Assembly: GCA_013433145.1 (NCBI GenBank)
Contig: CM024178.1
Location: 5,999,260-6,063,259, forward strand
Source: Ascaris suum
Taxonomy: Eukaryota > Nematoda > Chromadorea > Rhabditida > Ascarididae
Direction of reading: 5' to 3'
Length of the DNA: 64,000 bases
Made by a program: the position numbers and the translations under genes. A model generated the notes under the pieces. It was not told the origin of the DNA and ran no database searches. It saw only the letters and a program-made list of their open reading frames with translations. This document shows, piece by piece, positions 57,947 through 64,000 of this stretch (position 1 is the first letter of the stretch; every line of letters starts with the position of its first letter).

Positions 57947-60900
57947 GTGTAACGGTTTTATTTAAATGCCTAAAGTGGGACGAAAGGTACGACTAAATCA
58001 GTGCAATTGGCACTTCAACCGCATGGCACCATTTGAAACCCGTAAAATAAACATTTGTTATGCAGCTGGATTACAGTCAAACAGCAAAAATAATTGTGGT
58101 AAGCCATAGCTGTGTTTTGGATGCGATGAAAACGGAATCACACCTGAAACTTGCTCACAATTGGCTTTGATGTTTAACCACTTGATCGGGTCTATAAAAT
58201 AACACGAAAGCAAGTGCTTTTTGGATCATAAGTTCCACTCTCAGGTACTTCCAGATCGTTCAAGCCATCAACTGCTAAAACTATTCAAACGTTTTTTCGA
58301 TCGCTGTGGATCCCCCATCCCCTCGTAGCTGCCATTCACATTAACCCGAACAGCAACTGTCTTTATAAGAAAACTTTTTGGACTAAAGAACTTTGCAAGC
58401 TATAAAATATAGTAATACAGATGACACAGTTTGTAGGGGTGATAGGATAGTATAGAAAAGTATAGAATAATTCGACCTTTTGCCTCTGAAAATATAACAG
58501 TATTGCATAATTTATCCAAAGATGCATCACGAATAAATAACGTGAAATATTTTAATCATAATGACGATAAATACAATATAAAGTGACGAAATTTTCAAGA
58601 ATCGAATGAGGAAATATTTGTGACTGTGAGAGATTCAAATTTATTGCTGCTTTCAACATAGATATCCGCAGTGCCGTTCCTGAATATATGAAGGCAAAAC
58701 AAATAGTCAAGTTTGGCAAACCCGGCAATTTTTTTTCTGCTTGAAAATGGCTCGTTCAATTGCAAAATGAATAATCTCTGCTGATTCTTCAAAATTTTCT
58801 CTCCTTTTTAGGTTTTTCTGTTGAAGTGTGGAAATTTTATTTTGCCTCTCAACGCTTTTTGTTTTGTTTTATTTTTTATTTTTGTTCATTTACAATGAAT
58901 GATTTCAATTGTTTTCGTTTGTTTCATGTCAAAATGTTGCCTTCGTCGACCCTGCCAGCATTTTTGATGGGCGGTCGTTCGTCGTTCGTCTTTTTTTAAA
59001 CGTCGTTACTTCTTATATTGGTTCAACAAGTTTGCAAGTAAATTATCTGATTTGATTTAACTGGAACCTACTGTCGTCCTTAAAGCTTCTTCTCATTTAT
59101 TATTCTTTTTGACAGTGTTCGCTCCGATTTTTTACCTAATAAACGAACGGAAAGTTTGAAAAACATAAATACGTTCTGTCGCGACACATTCAGTTTCAGC
59201 AGTGAGCACCTACATGTGGTCAATGAGCACTACAATAGAACTGCGGCAGTAGGGAATATCAGATACCGAGACCACTTAAAGAATCGCTTGTCTAAGAGAA
59301 GGATTAATACTATCGTTGCTATGACACCTACATTTGAGAACTCCTCTATAGCTAAAATAATTGAAGTGAAATAAATCTTGTGGAGCTATGATACAGAGGG
59401 AAAAAGCTTGCAAAACATGCCTAAGAAATCTGGCACAATATGCACCCATGCATTTCGCTCAGTTGACCAACCAATTTATTATATTACCATCAGTTAACAA
59501 ATATGAAATTATTGTTCTCATAAACCAATAAATCCGACCAATTTAGTCAACTTTTCTACAAGAAACTCGTTTTTCAATGATCCGATCGATGGAAAATGCA
59601 ATCAAGTTCTTTTTAATTCTTTGGAGCCTATAAACAGTCCCAAACTTGATGAGCTGAAACTGAAAAATAATATATGGAGCCACTTCCGGCGTATATTATA
59701 CTCATTAAAATTTACAGCCCTAACTTCAGAAAATCTTGATTTCGAACTATCGGATGAACATGCAAAAAACACCTACTTACGCGTAGACATAAAACTGTCA
59801 TAGTACGCTTTGCAAAATCTAATTTTGCAAAAGCGCGAAAAATGTTTTTCCAATGTAGTACTGCATACTAGAGTGATGTATTCGCCGAATTTTTGCACTA
59901 TTACGACTGCATGCACAATTTTCACTCTTTCGACGACTGTAAACTTCCCTCGATTTACGAGTTGCTGAATTTATTACGGTAAAGGAACTCTCGTTTAGAA
60001 CTTCTCTACTAGAAAAAAAAAACCTCAGACGCATTAACGCATGCAATAACTTTCACCATTTTGCTTTTTTTCCGTATTGCAGCGAAAGGAAAAAAAATTA
60101 AAAATTGCAAACGACACATCTATGTGAAGATGAGATTGCCTGAAGAGATGCCGAAACTCCAAAAAAAAAGTGACACAAAATGCATCGAAGTGAAGCGACA
60201 GGAAATGTGCCCTTGATGAAGTGTTGTTGCGTACAGTGCAAAGCTATACGAAAAAACTAGTGGAATAAAAAAGTTATGAGAGAATAGCGCTCTCCAACAA
60301 ATCTGTTCTGAAGAATGTGCATACCAATTTCGATAAAAATCCAGCATGTTTTCATAGATAGAATTTAAACATTGCTTTTTTCCAGACTGTAATGCTCTGT
60401 GAAGCGAATCTAATACGATCGATGCCAACGACGAATATCCTCAATAAGGAGGGGTATTAAGTTTCGTGTAGAAATGTAAGGAAAATAATATAACTTAGAC
60501 GCGACAAAGTTTCATATAAAACTATCTCGATATGAAATTCTAATTGGATTTACTTTCCATAAGCATTATTTAACGACCGACCTAAATTTCTCGCTATCAA
60601 GCCAAATGTCGGAGGTTCTTACGGCTATTTAAAGTTTTGCTCGGTTATGTTGACCGCATTAATTATTTATTTGGGATGCCTATTGGCAAAATGAAATCCG
60701 ATTTTGAAGAAAATTTTCAATTCTTTTCGACGTTCAAAGTACATTTTGAAAAGGAATCACTGAACACGTTAGTACCGAATGAGCGCATTTATATTTCATG
60801 CATTCACCTTCGCTTTCATAATGAAATGACTCTCATAAACATACAGGTATTCAGGTATTCTAATATATATGCAAATTACATGATTTGTTTTTGCAATGAG

Positions 60901-63900
60901 GCACATAAGTCGTAGATGTGCAATGTTTCGTCGCAATTGCTTTCCCAATAAAAAACTTTTTCAGTTGTGCATTCTACGTTTCATAACGAAATATATTGAA
61001 ATGATCCATAAGTTGTAGGTGCCTCAGTAACTACAAATATTATAGAATCAATGAAATGGACTAGTTTTGAGAGTAACTCTCAAGTAAGAAAGAAATTTAG
61101 AATAATATCTGCATTCTAAACTTGTTCAGCTATTCTCATAAATTTTTGATTTATTTTCTCTCTAAAACTGAAACATGGCGCAGATGGCAGTCCTACGGTG
61201 CCCATTAAATTTTGTAATTCTGCTTTCCCGAATTGATGCTACCGAATATGCGGACAGGCATATGCAGATTAAGCACATGTGCAACTGTATTTTGTCATAA
61301 TACGTGTTGTAAGTAAATGTTGGAAAAAGTGCATGAAACCATGCTTTTAAAGACGATGTATATGGTAAATCAATTTTGAAAGCAAAATGTTGAAGATATA
61401 GATGGAAAATGCATATTTTTCGTAGGGAACATATTAATAGCTATTTGTTCTCATATAGAAAAGAACCCAACTTAATTGTAAGAAATTTCCCAAGTTTATA
61501 TTAATATTACTTCCATTATCGCAGCGAATCGAATTTAAACAGATTTGTAGTCATTATGAAACGTTGCACAAATCAGATCTAGGAAGTACATCGCAGACGG
61601 GTATAGCCTAAATGTTCTTCAGGATTTTTTTAGCACGAAAGCCAGCAGCATTGGCGACGTTTGCAGACACGGCAGCTTGAATTAGAAGACCCAGTGTTTA
61701 TGTAGACAAATGCATGTTCAGGAAAAATCTTGTATGAGCACAATAGGCATTGCATTAGCTTAAAAGGTACAAATACATAAAGACCGGGCAGAGGTTATTT
61801 AATAATTAATAAACCCGCCGAATCGTTTAACTCTTGGCATGCGCATAGTCTAAGGTTTCTCTATTTCCGAATGTCTCTTAGTAGTCACCTGTTGCTTATC
61901 TCATAATATCTAATCGCTACTTCGTCTCAATGATGAGCGGTTAACCGCATCACAGACAACTGTTCTCTTACACGTTTTCATTCATTCCGCCAGCCATGGA
62001 CATAGACCTCCCTTTTGTGTCTTTGATATTTGTCACCATATAGTCGGGATCAAACCGGATGCTTCTGGAGTGTAGGCGGATTCATCGTGACAACGTTCAC
62101 TGCTATGCCCTACATTTTAAACACTTTGCCACCGCTTCCCACAAATGCTTCCTAATGAAGAAATCTTTGGGGCCCGTAGATAAGTAAAAAATTTACGTAT
62201 GCATAGTTAACGGTAAATCAATGTGTATTCGTTAGAACCTGCGATGTTCAGTGCCCACTTTTGTTATTCCTTCTGATAGACGTCCGTAGAAGCCTCCTCT
62301 GCATTGCATTGCTCACCACAGTGGCTACAAAGCGCTGTTCTGCTTTTACTATTTGATTTCTCCACTATCGTGACTCTAGCGTTTTGTACCTCATCTTGAG
62401 CTCAGTTTCCAGAAGCTGCAACCATCTTTTCGATATCAGGCAACTCTCCACTCACCCGAAGGTTGCTTTTAGAGGAATGTCTAAAGCATGTTATCGAAGC
62501 ACTTCTGGCTCGTAATGAATTCATACGGATTCCACGCACTTGATCTGCAGATCATATGGGAGGCTTGCCTAGCAGGTGACGTGTTTTGACAGGATGGGCG
62601 ACTTACAAACAGACGAAAGGTTGCGTATTTATAGCTGATACTGGCGTTTGTAGGCAAAAACTGCCAAGAACTTTGGCGATGTGCTAGTCAGCACCATGTC
62701 CGCCATATGCGAACAGGAAATTGGCACTACATCGTCCTGCAACGTAAACCACTGCATAATTCTTGCATTCAATTAGAGCGTTGCATGATATCTATCTCTT
62801 TTATATTCATTTTTTGCGATGTCCTCCATAGGCGATTTTTTGAAAAAATCTGCCAGCCCGGCTTTCCCAGATATCGGCCGAAAGGGTGTGTGTGTGAGTG
62901 ATGTGGTACTAAGTGAAAAACTAGTACGATTATCATTATTGATCTCATCCATTAACACGTTTTTGCAAGGACTATTTTTTGTATGATGAATGGACGACTG
63001 ACACCGAGGTAAGCCTAAGGAAAAGAAATATCGTGAAGAGGCCTTCTTGAAGCAATGCAACACATCACTAATCACTTCCACTACCGTAATCTAGTGAACT
63101 GCTTTCAACCCTAATTGTTATGAATATACCTTGTATGCTTGTTAAGTGAGCAATAAAGAGCCATGTAACAACGAAGAATGCTATGACAGGTAGGTGGAGA
63201 AAACTTTGGTAATTAAATATCATACAGTCTTCTAATACAACCACTGAATTAGCGATGATGATTAAGAAAATTCTCAAAAATTGTTTCATTCAGCTTGAAT
63301 TTGAAACTCCCAAGAAATTACCGAAGTTTTTTCTCAGGCACAACTGTAAATGCTTGCCACGTTTGACTATAAGGCTTGCTATTAATACCTTGGCTTAGCA
63401 CAGTTAGAAGCGCTTCAATTATAATAGATCAAAGAAAGATGGATGGATAGAGCGCATGTGATAATTAAACGAGGAGGCTTTATCACGTATGATTAGAATT
63501 GTTTGGTAGCCTAATTCTGGGATGAGAGTGATGTTTAGGTGCTGTGTGTTTTGGCCTAGTTAGATATGGCCTCGTTATTTGTAAGCACTGATTTATCAGT
63601 TGTAGTGGTGTTTTTCCTGGCATTAGTTATGGATTGGATGCGCCACCATTTATAAAACTTTATTGTCTTTTGTTTTTGGGGTGATGTTTTTCCTGGTTTA
63701 ATGCCTTGTATTTTTGGGGATTTTCCTTTATAGATTTTCCCATTGCGCTCTAAAGAAGGTGTGATGGTTAAGAGGCGAAATGGATGATCAAGAGGGCGGT
63801 ATGAAGAGAAAGCTCAATTTTAGTGTGGATAAAGGTCTCTAAAAAACTGAAGTCTAATTGAAGGGTAATGACTCATTTAGAATTTCCTGTCTGCATTGAA

Positions 63901-63960
63901 CTTCTAAACAACTGGCCATTCCATATTCAATCGAACATATCATTTTTAGTTTCATGTCAT
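57947..63960. other. Gene-free interval at the right end
   Basis: Six kilobases of AT-rich DNA with no exon chain I can support. Open frames of 60-102 codons on both strands show no motifs, leaders or splice agreement. The stretch 61980-62700 is less AT-rich and could hold decayed repeat DNA. Confidence 0.45.
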
Positions 63961-63965
63961 TACAG

Positions 63966-63984
63966 CGGAAATAAGACAATACAG
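63966..63984 (+). other. Possible 19-base micro-exon at the window edge
   Basis: Nineteen bases lie between an acceptor (GTCATTACAG) and a perfect GTAAGT donor. If real, it would be a small 5' exon of a gene that continues beyond the window. Confidence 0.2.
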
Positions 63985-64000
63985 GTAAGTCACAATCACA

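Noticed and set aside
57967..58110. 47-codon + frame starting MPKVGRKVRLNQCNW
   Set aside because: It does not join the upstream anchor frame by any clear splice pair and shows no family feature.

Overview
The window looks like AT-rich nuclear DNA of a nematode, most likely a clade V strongylid (hookworm-like) worm. Genes are split into many short exons with GT..AG introns. Two housekeeping genes start a few bases after a TTTTCAG/CTACAG acceptor, as expected for spliced-leader trans-splicing. The window also holds a decayed RTE-like retrotransposon and long (TA)n tracts. No prokaryotic feature, CRISPR array, rRNA or convincing tRNA was seen.

Layout. 1-3654 (+): the 3' part of an unidentified, probably HEAT/ARM-type, protein with a basic tail; seven exons join in phase to 286 residues. 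3655-9338: gene-free. 9339-18372 (+): a complete 12-exon gene for the mitochondrial succinate dehydrogenase/fumarate reductase flavoprotein subunit (SDHA, 644 aa), with a 0.4 kb foldback repeat in intron 1. 19968-21000 (+): three 62-bp repeats, a TATA box and a possible secreted-peptide first exon. 21333-27283 (-): a complete 9-exon gene for mitochondrial L-threonine 3-dehydrogenase (TDH, 377 aa), tail to tail with SDHA. 27.3-33 kb: mostly empty, with two (TA)n tracts and one coding-like segment. 33055-36310 (-): a non-LTR (RTE/BovB-like) retrotransposon broken by stops and frameshifts.

36.8-54.3 kb is the most distinctive part. It holds four loci for low-complexity proteins: 36872-37699 (+), 42095-44458 (-), 48365-50119 (-) and 53476-54273 (-). 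The first three have a TATA box 50-80 bases before the ATG and a short signal-peptide exon ending two bases into a codon. The second exon of all four starts with the third base of a codon and encodes Pro/Gly/Cys- or Gly/Met-rich sequence. They look like relatives of nematode cuticle-type or ground-like proteins without a visible ground-like domain. Two of the four (36.9 and 53.5 kb) need a small frame correction to read through. The remaining 9 kb is mostly non-coding, with a GC-rich structured island followed by a short membrane-anchor reading frame at 57.8 kb.

SDHA and TDH both act in mitochondria (electron transport/fumarate reduction and threonine catabolism), but they are on opposite strands with separate 5' ends, so nothing suggests a shared operon. 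Exon models were built by eye from splice consensus, phase agreement and remembered homologues; no database search was run.
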